Numbered from the stretch's first letter, positions 34,645-45,132 are shown. The stretch: 64,000 nucleotides of DNA from Microcella flavibacter (GCF_012530535.1 NZ_CP051299.1:1240001-1304000); one strand, 5' to 3'. A program made the numbers and translations. The notes: a model not told the origin generated them from the letters alone.

Positions 34645-35964
34645 GTGTCGAACCCGTGGCTCTCCTCGCCCGCGCCCGACGACCCCTCGGCCTGGCGCGA
34701 CCGGCTGGAGGAGGCCCAGGCGACCGGCGGCGGCGCCCCCGTGCGCTCGATCGTCCAGGAGTCCTGGCGGCGCGCCCGCGACCGCGCCGTCGATCCTGAT
34801 CGCCTGCCCGGCGCGATCGACCTCGACGAGGATGCCCTGCGCGAGTACCGCGCGGCCCATCCCCTCGCGAGCGCCGTGCCGATCATCCACCGCCTGCTCA
34901 TCCGCCACACCTTCGACGCGGGCCTGATCATCGCGATCGGGGACCAGTCGGGGCGTCTGCTGTGGATCGACGGCGACCGGGGGCTGCGCCGCCGCGCCGA
35001 GAGCATGGCCTTCGTCGAGGGCGCGAACTGGTCGGAGGAGGTCGCGGGCACCTCGGCCCCCGGTACCGCGCTCGCGCTCGATCACGGCGTGCAGATCCGC
35101 GGCGCCGAGCACTACAGCCGCATCGTGCACCCGTGGAGCTGCACCGCGGTGCCCGTGCACGACCCGGCGAGCGGGCGCATCGTCGGCGTCATCGACATCA
35201 CGGGCGGCGATGACGCGGTCGCGCCGGCGACGCTGCCGCTGCTGGAGGCGACGGTCGCGGCCGTCGAGGCCGAACTGCACGTGCGGCGGCTGGATGCCCT
35301 GGCCCGGCGCGCCGCCCGCCCGAGCACCCCGTCCCGCGCCGCCGCTCCGCCGCCCGCCCCGCTCGTGGAGCCGAAGCTGCACGTGCTCGGCCGCGAGACC
35401 GGATTCCTCGAGGCCCACGGCGTCGAGCTCGAGCTGAGCGCCCGGCACGCCGAGATCCTCGCGCTGCTCGCCTGGCACCGCGCCGGTCTCGGGGCTGAGG
35501 CGCTCGCGCTCGCCGTCTACGGCCGGGACGACGCTCTCGTCACGCTCCGGGCGGAGATGGTGCGCCTCCGTCGCGCGCTCGCGAGCGCCGGCCTGAGCGC
35601 TCTGGCGCCGGTCTCCCGGCCGTACCGCCTGCCCGTGCCGCTCGCGCTCGACGCGCAGCGCGTGCTCGCCTTCCTCGACCGGGGCGCCCACCGGGTGGCC
35701 CTCGGGCACTACGCGGGACCGGTTCTGCCGGGCTCGGGCGCTCCCGGGGTCGAGGCGGTGCGGGCCGAAGTGTCGGCGCGACTGCGCGATGCGATGCTCG
35801 CCGACGCCCACGTCGACACGCTGCTCGATTACGCCCGCAGCGACGAGGCCGCGCTCGACCTGCCGGTGTGGACGGCGGCGTTCCGCGCTCTCCCCGTCGA
35901 CAGCCCGCGGCGCACCGCCGTCGTCACGCGCATCGAAGCGATCGAGCGCGAGCTCGGGCGCTGA
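34645..35964 (+). CDS. GAF-domain transcriptional activator next to aldehyde dehydrogenase
   Basis: A 439-residue protein. It opens with the AcoR-type segment [21 protein letters not shown], followed by a GAF domain (~75-210) with [39 protein letters not shown] and [27 protein letters not shown]. The C-terminal half (~250-330), [26 protein letters not shown], is a winged-helix-like DNA-binding region in place of the Fis/AAA+ part of sigma54 activators. Position upstream of the dehydrogenase suggests it senses an alcohol or aldehyde and acts at the repeat array at 36011-36050. GGAGG lies four bases before GTG 34645. Confidence 0.85.
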   Translation: MSNPWLSSPAPDDPSAWRDRLEEAQATGGGAPVRSIVQESWRRARDRAVDPDRLPGAIDLDEDALREYRAAHPLASAVPIIHRLLIRHTFDAGLIIAIGDQSGRLLWIDGDRGLRRRAESMAFVEGANWSEEVAGTSAPGTALALDHGVQIRGAEHYSRIVHPWSCTAVPVHDPASGRIVGVIDITGGDDAVAPATLPLLEATVAAVEAELHVRRLDALARRAARPSTPSRAAAPPPAPLVEPKLHVLGRETGFLEAHGVELELSARHAEILALLAWHRAGLGAEALALAVYGRDDALVTLRAEMVRLRRALASAGLSALAPVSRPYRLPVPLALDAQRVLAFLDRGAHRVALGHYAGPVLPGSGAPGVEAVRAEVSARLRDAMLADAHVDTLLDYARSDEAALDLPVWTAAFRALPVDSPRRTAVVTRIEAIERELGR

Positions 35965-36010
35965 GCCTCGAGTTCCGGGGCGATCGCGCGCGGGCTCGGG
36001 CGCTGCGAGG

Positions 36011-36050
36011 GACGCAGCACGGCGCAACACCGCGCAACCCGACGCAACCT
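36011..36050 (+). promoter_or_regulatory. Four tandem 10-bp repeats upstream of the aldehyde dehydrogenase
   Basis: Successive decamers GACGCAGCAC, GGCGCAACAC, CGCGCAACCC and GACGCAACCT keep the core CGCARC exactly every 10 bp, about 70-110 bp before the ATG. Same-face spacing is what a cooperatively binding activator needs. The GAF regulator encoded just upstream is the obvious candidate. Confidence 0.6.
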
Positions 36051-36121
36051 GCGCCGATCTACCGTGGCGGCACGCGCGATCGCAGCGCGAGCATCCCGAC
36101 AACGACGTCGCAAGGAGTATC

Positions 36122-37645
<1,524 letters not shown>

Positions 37646-37745
37646 GCCCCGCGACGGCGCGGCGGTCGGCTCCCGGCCTGGTGGGGCCGGCCGCCGCGCA
37701 CCATCGAACGACCCGGGCCGCCGAGCCCCGAGCAGAGGAGCGAGC

Positions 37746-38153
37746 ATGCAGGAATCCGCCGTGACGATCGAGAACGAGACGAGCTCGCGGGTGGCGCTGA
37801 GCGATGCGGCCGTGGCGCTGCTGCGGCGACTGCAGGGCATCCACGGGCCCTTGATGTTCCATCAGTCGGGCGGGTGCTGCGACGGCTCCTCGCCCATGTG
37901 CTTCCCGGCGGGCGACTTCATGACCTCGGCGCAGGACGTGCTGCTCGGACGCTTCGACCTCGCCGAGGCGGGGGAGGACCCGCAACCTCTGGAGTTCTGG
38001 ATGAGCAGCGAGCAGTTCGCCTACTGGAGCCACACCCACCTCACGGTCGACGTCGTGCCCGGGCGGGGCAGCGGCTTCAGCGTCGAGGCGCCCGAGGGCG
38101 TGCGGTTCCTCATCCGCTCCCGGCTGATGGAGGACGCGCAGCCCTTCGCCTGA
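37746..38153 (+). CDS. DUF779 family protein, aldehyde-dehydrogenase-associated
   Basis: A 135-residue protein of the DUF779 family, which is nearly always encoded beside acetaldehyde dehydrogenases. The conserved HQSGGCCDGSSPMCFPAGDF holds three cysteines and a His that could bind metal or act in redox chemistry, and EFWMSSEQFAYWSHTHLTVDVVPGRGSGFSVEAPEGVRFLIRS is the family C-terminal half. Molecular function is unknown. ATG 37746 has AGAGGAG six bases upstream. Confidence 0.9.
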   Translation: MQESAVTIENETSSRVALSDAAVALLRRLQGIHGPLMFHQSGGCCDGSSPMCFPAGDFMTSAQDVLLGRFDLAEAGEDPQPLEFWMSSEQFAYWSHTHLTVDVVPGRGSGFSVEAPEGVRFLIRSRLMEDAQPFA

Positions 38154-38277
38154 TCCGGGCCCCGACGGGCGGGCGCGTTTCGGGTCGCCCGCCCGTCGGA
38201 CGCCGCCCGCCGCCGTCCCGGCGTGGCCGGCCGTCGCGGGCATCGCGTCGTCGGTGCGGCAGGGCAGACTGGCCGAC

Positions 38278-39936
38278 GTGCATCTCGTCGTCGACCGCCA
38301 CCCCGAGGGGATGCTCCTCACCGACGATCGCGGCGGCACCGAGGTCGTCCCGGCCGCCGCCTTCCCCGCCCTCGTCGCCGACCGCGAACGCCGCGCCGAT
38401 CCGCCCCGATGGGTCTGGAGCGACACCGCGCACTGGTACCCGCCGCTCCTCCGCGCGGGCGTGCGGGTCGAGCGCTGCCACGATCTGCGCCTCGTCGAGG
38501 GCATCCTCGCCGGGGTGGAGGGGCGGCCCGTGCGCGCCTTCGCCTCCCGCCCGCGCGCCGCGGTCGCCCTGCCCGAGCGGCAGTCGACCGCCCTGTTCGA
38601 TCTCGAGTCGGAGGGCGCGCCGCCCGCCGAGGCGCCCGCTGCGGCCGCACTGCTCGCCGAGCAGCTCGCGGCTCTCGAGCGCGCCTCGGCGGCGCAGCCG
38701 GGCGCGCTCGCCCTGCTCGCCGCGGCCGAGTCGGCGGGCGCCCTCGCCGCCGCCGAGATGACCCACGCCGGCCTGCCGTGGAGCTCGACCGACCACGAAC
38801 GGCTGCTGGAGGACGCGCTCGGAGCCCGGCCGCGCCCGGGGGAGCGGCCGGCGCGCCTCGTCGAGCTCGCCGCCGAGGTCGAGCGCCGGCTCGGCGTGCG
38901 CCCCGGCTCGCTCGCGATCGACTCGCCGCCCGAGCTCGTGGCCGCTCTGCGCGGCGCCGGCATCGACGTCGCCTCGACCCGGTCGTGGGAGCTGCAGCAG
39001 CAGGGCCATCCCGCCATCGCGCCGCTGCTGCAGTACAAGAGCCTCAGCCGCCTCATGACCGCCAACGGCTGGAACTGGCTCGACGAGTGGGTGCGCGACG
39101 GCCGGTTCCGCCCCGTGTTCGTGCCCGGCGGGGTGGTCACCGGGCGCTGGGCCTCCGACGGCGGGGGAGCGCTGCAGCTGCCGAGGCAGGTGCGCAGCGC
39201 CGTGCGGGCCGACGAGGGCTGGGTGCTCGTCGTCGCCGACGCCGCGCAGCTCGAGCCGCGCATCCTCACCGCCCTCTCGCAGGACGCGGAGATGGCGCGC
39301 GCCGGCGCGGGCGTCGACCTCTACCAGGGCATCGTCGACAGCGGCGCCGTGCGCTCGCGCGAGCAGGCGAAGCTCGGCATGCTCGGCGCGATGTACGGCG
39401 GCACGACCGGGCAGAGCGCGCTCGTGCTGCCGCGGCTGCAGCGGGTGTTCCCGCGGGCGACCGCCTACGTGGAGGAGGCCGCGCGGGCGGGGGAGCGGGG
39501 CGAGACGGTGCGCACGCGGCTCGGGCGCACCTCCCCGGCACCCGGGGAGGCCTGGCAGGAGCGCCGCCTGCTCGCGGCGGCCGAGGGCGTCGGCGAGGGC
39601 GAGCGACGGGATGCCCGTACCGCCTCCCGCGCGCAGGGCCGGTTCACCCGCAACTTCGTGGTGCAGGGCACGGCGGCCGAGTGGGCGCTCGCGTGGATGG
39701 CGGGGGTGCGTCGTCGACTCTGGAGCCCCGACGCGGGCCCGCTCACGGTGCAGCCGCACCTGGTGTTCTTCCTGCACGACGAGCTGATGGTGCATGCCCC
39801 GGCGCACCGCGCGGAGGAGGCCGCGACCGCGCTGCGCGAGGCGGCGGCCGATGCCGGCCGGCTGCTCTTCGGCACCGCGCCGGTGACCTTCCCGGTCACG
39901 GTCGCGATCGTCGAGCGGTACAGCGAGGCGAAGTAG
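38278..39936 (+). CDS. Orphan family-A DNA polymerase (bifunctional exonuclease/polymerase annotation family)
   Basis: A 552-residue protein with the PolA catalytic core: motif A VVADAAQLEPRILTALSQD, motif B REQAKLGMLGAMYGG and motif C FFLHDELMVHAP, so polymerase residues are intact. The N-terminal ~230 residues take the place of the exonuclease domain, but I cannot find a clear DEDD set (LVVDRHPEGMLLTDD is all that is left at the expected start). There is no 5' nuclease domain. Such short PolA-like proteins are common in actinobacteria beside a full PolA. GTG 38278 lies seven bases after CAGACT (38265-38270), suggesting a leaderless mRNA; GTG 38254 is the alternative start. Confidence 0.82.
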   Translation: MHLVVDRHPEGMLLTDDRGGTEVVPAAAFPALVADRERRADPPRWVWSDTAHWYPPLLRAGVRVERCHDLRLVEGILAGVEGRPVRAFASRPRAAVALPERQSTALFDLESEGAPPAEAPAAAALLAEQLAALERASAAQPGALALLAAAESAGALAAAEMTHAGLPWSSTDHERLLEDALGARPRPGERPARLVELAAEVERRLGVRPGSLAIDSPPELVAALRGAGIDVASTRSWELQQQGHPAIAPLLQYKSLSRLMTANGWNWLDEWVRDGRFRPVFVPGGVVTGRWASDGGGALQLPRQVRSAVRADEGWVLVVADAAQLEPRILTALSQDAEMARAGAGVDLYQGIVDSGAVRSREQAKLGMLGAMYGGTTGQSALVLPRLQRVFPRATAYVEEAARAGERGETVRTRLGRTSPAPGEAWQERRLLAAAEGVGEGERRDARTASRAQGRFTRNFVVQGTAAEWALAWMAGVRRRLWSPDAGPLTVQPHLVFFLHDELMVHAPAHRAEEAATALREAAADAGRLLFGTAPVTFPVTVAIVERYSEAK

Positions 39937-39940
39937 GCCG

Positions 39941-40510
39941 TCAGCCCGTCGCGTCCTGCGCGAGGCTCTCGGCCGGGTCGGCGGCCCGACGGCCGCGCCG
40001 GCGGCGGTCGGTGCGCAGCGGCCAGGGCTCCAGCTGGGGCAGCGAGTCGAGCCAGGCGAGGGCGGCCGAGCGCAGCAGGCGCTGGGCGTGGGCGGCCGAG
40101 GCCTGCGAGGCTCCGCCCGTCGGGTCGGTCACCTCGTCGGAGACGCCGGGGCGAGGGGCCCACAGCCGGCGGTAGCTCGCGACGAGCTCGGGGGCGTGGT
40201 CGCCCGGCAGGGAGAGGGCGAGCAGCACGCGCTCGACCATGTCGTGCCAGTCGGCGAGATCGGGCTCGGTGAGGAACATGCGCGCCTCGATGCCGCCCGA
40301 GTCGGTGAGGCGGTACAGGGGGAGGTTGTCCGGCGTGCTGCCCGCGTCCTCGACGAGGCCGTCGCGACGCAGGCGGTCGAGCGTCGAGTAGACCTGGCCC
40401 ACGTTGAGGGGGGCGTCGCGCCGGGTGCGCTCCACGACCTCGGCGTGCAACTGGTAGCCGTACGCCGGTCCGAGGGTGAGCACGGCGAGGAGGGAATGAC
40501 GCAGCGTCAT
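39941..40510 (-). CDS. PadR-family transcriptional regulator
   Basis: A 189-residue regulator. The N-terminal winged helix MTLRHSLLAVLTLGPAYGYQLHAEV, then NVGQVYSTLDRLRRDGLVED and LYRLTDSGG, is a typical PadR DNA-binding domain. A helical C-terminal domain for dimerisation ends in a basic tail. It ends four bases from the end of the polymerase gene (convergent). TATAGC at 40518-40523 ends seven bases before its ATG, and an inverted repeat overlaps that promoter, suggesting autorepression. Other targets are unknown. Confidence 0.9.
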   Translation of the reverse strand: MTLRHSLLAVLTLGPAYGYQLHAEVVERTRRDAPLNVGQVYSTLDRLRRDGLVEDAGSTPDNLPLYRLTDSGGIEARMFLTEPDLADWHDMVERVLLALSLPGDHAPELVASYRRLWAPRPGVSDEVTDPTGGASQASAAHAQRLLRSAALAWLDSLPQLEPWPLRTDRRRRGRRAADPAESLAQDATG

Positions 40511-40523
40511 GGCTCCAGGCTAT

Positions 40524-40540
40524 ACGTCACCGGGAGACGT
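40524..40540. promoter_or_regulatory. Inverted repeat at the PadR promoter, candidate operator
   Basis: ACGTC-N7-GACGT lies immediately upstream of the TATAGC -10 box of the padR-type gene, in the -10/-35 spacer. PadR dimers often bind their own promoter at such short inverted repeats; the assignment is by position. Confidence 0.45.
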
Positions 40541-40575
40541 GAGCACCGCTCCGGAGTGAACGCCGAATCCCATGC

Positions 40576-40604
40576 TTGTCATTCGTGCGCCGGATAGGTG
40601 ATAC
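40576..40604 (+). promoter_or_regulatory. Sigma-70-type promoter of the DUF3145 gene
   Basis: TTGTCA (40576-40581) and TGATAC (40599-40604) with a 17-bp spacer, the best canonical promoter seen in the window. It gives a leader of about 80 nt before GTG 40695. Confidence 0.6.
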
Positions 40605-40694
40605 TACGAGCAGCGCTCGCGCGCAAAACTGAAGAGCTGCATGCACCGTGACCAGGTCGATGGGGAAGTCGAACCTGAGGAAACGGAGCGGACT

Positions 40695-41339
40695 GTGGCA
40701 CAGGGATACATCACGCAGGGTCCCACGACCCCGCGCACCCCGGCGGAGGACTCCGCCCGGCGCTCGTCGTCCACGACGACGGGGGCCTCCTCGTCGACGT
40801 CGGACGCGCTGACGACCGACGTGCCGACCGCCGCGGCCGCCTCGCCGGTCGCCCGCGGCGTGCTCTTCGTCCACTCCGCGCCGCGCGCGCTCAGCCCCCA
40901 CATCGAGTGGGCGGCGGGCCGAGCGCTCGGCCGCCCCGTCAGCTTCGACTGGATCGAGCAGCCCGTGCTGGCGAACGCGCAGCGCACCGAGTTCGTGTGG
41001 GAGGGCGAGCCGGGCGCCGCCGCCCGGATGGCGAGCGCCCTGCGCGGCTGGGAGCACCTGCGCTTCGAGGTCACGGAGGATGCCGGCCCCGGCACCGACG
41101 GCGGCCGCTGGATGCACACCCCCGACCTCGGCATCTTCTACGCGCAGACCGACGTCGCGGGCAACACGGTGATCCCCGAGGACCGCGTGCGCTACGCGAT
41201 GGAGGTCGCGGGCTCGAACGCCCTCGAGCTGCACCGCGAGCTGCGGCTCGCCCTCGGCCAGGCATGGGACGACGAGCTGGAGGCGTTCCGGCACGCGGGC
41301 GACGGGCAGCGCGTGGTCTGGCTGCACCGCGCGGGCTGA
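40695..41339 (+). CDS. DUF3145 family protein
   Basis: A 214-residue protein. An unstructured Thr/Ser/Ala-rich N-terminus of ~55 residues precedes the conserved domain RGVLFVHSAPRALSPHIEWAAGRALGRPVSFDWIEQPV, GAAARMASALRGWEHLRFEVTEDAG and YAMEVAGSNALELHRELRLALGQAWDDELEAFRHAGDGQRVVWLHRAG. The family is restricted to actinobacteria and has no known function. GTG 40695 has GGAG six bases upstream and fits the promoter; a start 18 codons earlier is possible but lacks a site. It is convergent with fabF. Confidence 0.85.
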   Translation: MAQGYITQGPTTPRTPAEDSARRSSSTTTGASSSTSDALTTDVPTAAAASPVARGVLFVHSAPRALSPHIEWAAGRALGRPVSFDWIEQPVLANAQRTEFVWEGEPGAAARMASALRGWEHLRFEVTEDAGPGTDGGRWMHTPDLGIFYAQTDVAGNTVIPEDRVRYAMEVAGSNALELHRELRLALGQAWDDELEAFRHAGDGQRVVWLHRAG

Positions 41340-41405
41340 GCCCGCTCCGGCATCATCCGCGCGGCCGACCGGCCGGCGCGGCATCAGGACCCGGCGGAGG
41401 GCGGT

Positions 41406-41503
41406 GTCGACGGCTCAGCGGATTCGCCGCAGCGCGTGAGTGCAGCATCCCGCCTGATCGGGATGCCCGCGCGAGGCGGCACGCATCGTCCTGAGTCATC
41501 GAC
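41406..41503. repeat. Degenerate inverted arm pair H between convergent genes
   Basis: GTCGACGGCTCAGCG (41406-41420) matches the arm at 11 of 15 positions, and TCCTGAGTCATCGAC (41489-41503) at 13 of 15. Arm starts are 83 bp apart, the same as pair A. It lies in the 200-bp gap between the DUF3145 gene and fabF, which otherwise holds no gene. Confidence 0.5.
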
Positions 41504-41539
41504 GCCGCTCGACGCCGCGCCTGCCGCGCCGCCGCGCCG

Positions 41540-42778
41540 TCAGTCGTCGTACGAGCGGAACGCGATGACCGAGTTGTGCCCGCCGAAGCCGAACGAGTTC
41601 GAGATGGCGAGCTGCGGCCCGTCGCCGAGCGGGCGCGGGCTCGTGACGACGTCGAGCGGGATCCGCTCGTCCTGATCGTCGAGGTTGATCGTCGGGGGAG
41701 CGGTGCGCTCGTGCAGGGCGAGGATCGTGAAGACGGCCTCGAGCGCCCCCGTGCCGCCGAGGAGGTGCCCGGTGGAGGCCTTCGTCGCCGAGACGGGGAT
41801 GGAGCCGACCCGATCGCCGAAGACGCGCTTGAGCGCCTCGAACTCGGCGACGTCGCCGACGGGGGTGGAGGTCGCGTGCGCGTTGATGTGCGTCACGTCG
41901 TCGGCCGTGGCGCCGGCCTGCTCGAGCGCGGCGAGCACGGCGCGGGCGGCGCCCGAGCCCTCGGGGTCGGGGGCGGTGATGTGGTACGAATCGCTCGTCA
42001 CCGCGCCGCCGGCGAGCTCGGCGTAGATGCGGGCGCCGCGGGCGAGGGCGTGCTCCTTCGTCTCGAGCACGATCGCGGCCGCCCCCTCGCCGAGCACGAA
42101 GCCGTCACGGCCCGTGTCGTAGGGGCGGGATGCCGCGGCCGGGTCGTCGTTGCGGCGCGAGAGCGCCTGCATGGAGGCGAAGGCGGCGATGGGCAGGGGG
42201 TGCACGACGGCCTCGGTGCCGCCGGCGACGACGATGTCGGCGAGGCCCTGCTGCAGGTGCTCGTAGGCATTGGCGATGGCCTCGGTGCCGGAGGCGCAGG
42301 CGGAGACGACGGTGCGGGCGCCGGCGCGGGCGCCGATGCCCATGCTGATCGCGGCCGCGGCGGCGTTGGGCATGAGCATGGGGATGGTCATGGGCAGGAC
42401 CCGACGGGGGCCCTTCTCCTTGAGCACGTCCCAGGCGTCGAGGAGGGTCCAGAGGCCGCCGATGCCGGTGGCGTAGTCGACGAGGATGCGCTCGGGCTCG
42501 ATCTCGGGGGCGCCGGCATCGGCCCAGGCCTCACGGGCGGCGATGAGGGCGAACTGGGCGGAGGGGTCGAGGCGCTTGACCTCCTGGCGCTCGAGCACCT
42601 CCGAGGGGCGCACCTTGGCCTGCGCGGCGAAGGTCACGGGCAGCTCGTGGGTCGCGACCCATTCCTGCTCGAGCGGGCGGCTGCCCGACTCCCCGCGCAG
42701 CAGGGCGTCCCAGCTCTCGCGCGCGGTGCCGCCGAGGGGGGAGGTGGCACCGATTCCGGTGACGACGATGGTGGTCAT
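41540..42778 (-). CDS. fabF: Beta-ketoacyl-ACP synthase II
   Basis: A 412-residue condensing enzyme extending acyl-ACP with malonyl-ACP. It has VVSACASGTEAIANAYE with the active-site Cys, THINAHATSTPVGD and ATKASTGHLLGGTGALEA with the two catalytic His residues, and the glycine-rich end SFGFGGHNSVIAF. ATG 42778 is the start giving TIVVTGIGATSPLGG. It is the last gene of the fasR-fabD-fabH-acpP-fabF transcription unit. Confidence 0.96.
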   Translation of the reverse strand: MTTIVVTGIGATSPLGGTARESWDALLRGESGSRPLEQEWVATHELPVTFAAQAKVRPSEVLERQEVKRLDPSAQFALIAAREAWADAGAPEIEPERILVDYATGIGGLWTLLDAWDVLKEKGPRRVLPMTIPMLMPNAAAAAISMGIGARAGARTVVSACASGTEAIANAYEHLQQGLADIVVAGGTEAVVHPLPIAAFASMQALSRRNDDPAAASRPYDTGRDGFVLGEGAAAIVLETKEHALARGARIYAELAGGAVTSDSYHITAPDPEGSGAARAVLAALEQAGATADDVTHINAHATSTPVGDVAEFEALKRVFGDRVGSIPVSATKASTGHLLGGTGALEAVFTILALHERTAPPTINLDDQDERIPLDVVTSPRPLGDGPQLAISNSFGFGGHNSVIAFRSYDD

Positions 42779-42874
42779 GGCATCGGCTCTCTCTGGTCGG
42801 GCGCGCACGGTGCGGCGCGGGTGGTGCTGCGCGTCGGGGCCGGCGTTCCCGGCCCCGACGCGATCAGGGCTCGA

Positions 42875-43123
42875 TCAGCCCTGGGCGTTGGTGATGAAGG
42901 TGACGGCGTCGCCGACGGTCTTGAGGTTCTTGACCTCTTCGTCGGGGATCTTGACGTCGAACTTCTCCTCGGCGTTGACCACGATGGTCATCATCGAGAT
43001 GGAGTCGATGTCGAGGTCGTCGGTGAACGACTTGTCCATCTGGACGGAGTCGGTCGCGATGCCCGTCTCGTCGTTCACGAGCTCGGCCAGGCCGGCGAGG
43101 ACTTCTTCGGTGGACAGTGCCAT
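42875..43123 (-). CDS. acpP: Acyl carrier protein
   Basis: An 82-residue acidic protein. The phosphopantetheine site is DLDIDSISMMTIVVNAEEKF, with the Ser in the DSI motif (DSL in most other bacteria). AGGAG lies six bases before the ATG. It sits between fabH and fabF as in other actinobacterial FAS-II operons and carries the growing acyl chain. Confidence 0.96.
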   Translation of the reverse strand: MALSTEEVLAGLAELVNDETGIATDSVQMDKSFTDDLDIDSISMMTIVVNAEEKFDVKIPDEEVKNLKTVGDAVTFITNAQG

Positions 43124-43219
43124 GTGGTTCTCCTAAAGGGGGTGTCGGTTGACCGTCCCCCATCCTAGGGCGGGGGCTCCCGCCGGCGGCGGCGGTCGAC
43201 GGCGGGGCGCCGCGGTCGG

Positions 43220-44221
43220 TCAGGGCAGGCGCACGACCTGCGCGCCGAAGACGAGCCCGGCGCCGAAGCCGATCTGCAGGGCGAGCCCGCCGCTCAGCTC
43301 GGGGTGCTCCTCGAGCAGCCGATGGGTGGCCAGCGGGATGCTCGCGGCCGAGGTGTTGCCGGTCGTGGCGATGTCGCGCGCGATCGCCACCGACTCCGGC
43401 AGCTTCAGCTGCTTGGCGAACTCGTCGATGATGCGCATGTTGGCCTGGTGCGGGATGAAGGCGGCGAGCTGCTCGGCCGTCACGCCGGCGGCGTCGAGGG
43501 CCCGCTGGGCGACCTTCGCCATCTCCCACACCGCCCAGCGGAAGACCGTCTGGCCCTCCTGGCGCAGCGTCGGGAACTCCCCGGCGTCGACGCTCTCGGC
43601 GATCGTGCGGTCCATGCCGATGGTCTCCCACTTCGAGCCGTCGGAGCCCCAGACGCTCGCCGCGATGCCGGGGGTGTCGCTCGGGCCGACGATGGCGGCT
43701 CCGGCCCCGTCGCCGAGCAGGAACGAGATGGTGCGGTCGGTGGGCTTCGCGAAGTCGCTGAGCTTCTCGGCGCCGACCACGAGCACGTAGCGGGCGGCCC
43801 CGGCGCGCACCAGGGCATCCGCCTGGGCGATGCCGTAGGTGTAGCCGGCGCAGGCCGCGGAGACGTCGTAGGCGGGGGCGGGGTTGGCGCCGACCCGCTC
43901 GGCGAGAAGCGCCGCGAGGGAGGGGGTCTGCACGGCGTTCGAGATCGTCGAGACGATCACCGCGCCGATCTCGCTCGGGTCGATGCCCGCGCGCTCGATG
44001 GCCTCGCGCGAGGCCGCCTCGGCGAGGTCGATCGCGCCGACGCCCGCGGAGGCGCGCTTGCGGGTGACGACCCCGGTGCGCTGGCGGATCCACTCGTCGG
44101 AGGAGTCGATCGGGCCGACGATGTCGTCGTTCGGCACGGTGAGGTCGCCGCGGGCGGCCCCGAGCGAGAGGATGCGGGTGAACGGCACTCCCACGGACTG
44201 CTGCAGCACGGGCTCGGTCAT
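43220..44221 (-). CDS. fabH: Beta-ketoacyl-ACP synthase III
   Basis: A 333-residue enzyme starting fatty acid synthesis from acyl-CoA and malonyl-ACP. Catalytic triad: Cys in DVSAACAGYTYGI, His in IPHQANMRI, Asn in ATTGNTSAAS. SSDEWIRQRTGV is the FabH opening. Primer choice sets iso/anteiso branching, which is common in this group but not readable here. The ATG overlaps the fabD stop (ATGA). Confidence 0.96.
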   Translation of the reverse strand: MTEPVLQQSVGVPFTRILSLGAARGDLTVPNDDIVGPIDSSDEWIRQRTGVVTRKRASAGVGAIDLAEAASREAIERAGIDPSEIGAVIVSTISNAVQTPSLAALLAERVGANPAPAYDVSAACAGYTYGIAQADALVRAGAARYVLVVGAEKLSDFAKPTDRTISFLLGDGAGAAIVGPSDTPGIAASVWGSDGSKWETIGMDRTIAESVDAGEFPTLRQEGQTVFRWAVWEMAKVAQRALDAAGVTAEQLAAFIPHQANMRIIDEFAKQLKLPESVAIARDIATTGNTSAASIPLATHRLLEEHPELSGGLALQIGFGAGLVFGAQVVRLP

Positions 44222-45132
44222 GCGGTCTCCAGCATCTCGATGGCGGCGGGGAGGTCGTCGGGGGTCGTCACGGCCACGGTGGGCACGCCCTTGAGGCCGC
44301 GCTTCGCGAGGCCCGCGAGCGCCCCCGCGGGCAGCAGCTCGATGATGCCGGTGACGCCGTCGGCGGCCATCGACTCCATGCAGAGGTCCCAGCGCACGGG
44401 CGAGGCGACCTGGCCGACGAGCAGCTCGATCGCGCGCGCGCCGTCGGTGACGACCGTGCCGTCGTGGTTCGTGTACAGCCGGATGCTCGGCGCGCGCCCC
44501 TCGATCGAGGCGGCCGCGGCGCGCACGCGGTCGACCGCGGGCCGCATGTAGCTGGTGTGGAACGCCCCGGCGACCTGCAGCGGGATCACGCGGCTGCCGC
44601 GCACGGGGTCGGCGGCGAGCGCCTCCAGGTTGTTCAGCTCGCCCGCGACGACGGTCTGCCCGCCGCCGTTGACGTTGGCGGGCTCGAGCCCGAGCTCGAC
44701 GAGCCGCTCGGCGAGGGCATCCGCGTCGCCGCCGAGGACGGCGCTCATGCCGGTGGGCACGAGCGCGGCCGCCTCGGCCATGGCGAGGCCCCGCTCCCGG
44801 ACGAGGCCGAGCGCCTCGCGGTCGGTCATGACGCCGGCGATGGCGGCGGCGGCGAACTCGCCGACGGAGTGCCCGGCGACGGCGCCGATGCGGTCGCGAC
44901 GGCCCTCGAGCAGCACGGCGGCGCTCAGCAGGGAGGCGGCGACGATGAGCGGCTGCGCGATCGCGGTGTCGCGGATCGTGTCGGCGTCGGAGGTGGTGCC
45001 GTGGGCGACGAGGTCGAGGCCGGCGGCCTCGCCGAGCGATTCGAGGCGGGCGCGGTGCACGGGGTCGGCGACCCAGGGCTCGAGGAAGCCGGGGGTCTGG
45101 GACCCCTGGCCGGGGGCGACGACGACGATCAT
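44218..45132 (-). CDS. fabD: Malonyl-CoA:ACP transacylase
   Basis: A 304-residue acyltransferase that loads malonate on AcpP. It opens MIVVVAPGQGSQTPGFLEPW, has the nucleophile elbow AVAGHSVGEFAAA and the catalytic His in VAGAFHTSYM. ATG 45132 is chosen because GGGAGG lies nine bases upstream; the ATG at 45141 abuts that site. First enzyme gene after fasR. Confidence 0.95.
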   Translation of the reverse strand: MIVVVAPGQGSQTPGFLEPWVADPVHRARLESLGEAAGLDLVAHGTTSDADTIRDTAIAQPLIVAASLLSAAVLLEGRRDRIGAVAGHSVGEFAAAAIAGVMTDREALGLVRERGLAMAEAAALVPTGMSAVLGGDADALAERLVELGLEPANVNGGGQTVVAGELNNLEALAADPVRGSRVIPLQVAGAFHTSYMRPAVDRVRAAAASIEGRAPSIRLYTNHDGTVVTDGARAIELLVGQVASPVRWDLCMESMAADGVTGIIELLPAGALAGLAKRGLKGVPTVAVTTPDDLPAAIEMLETA

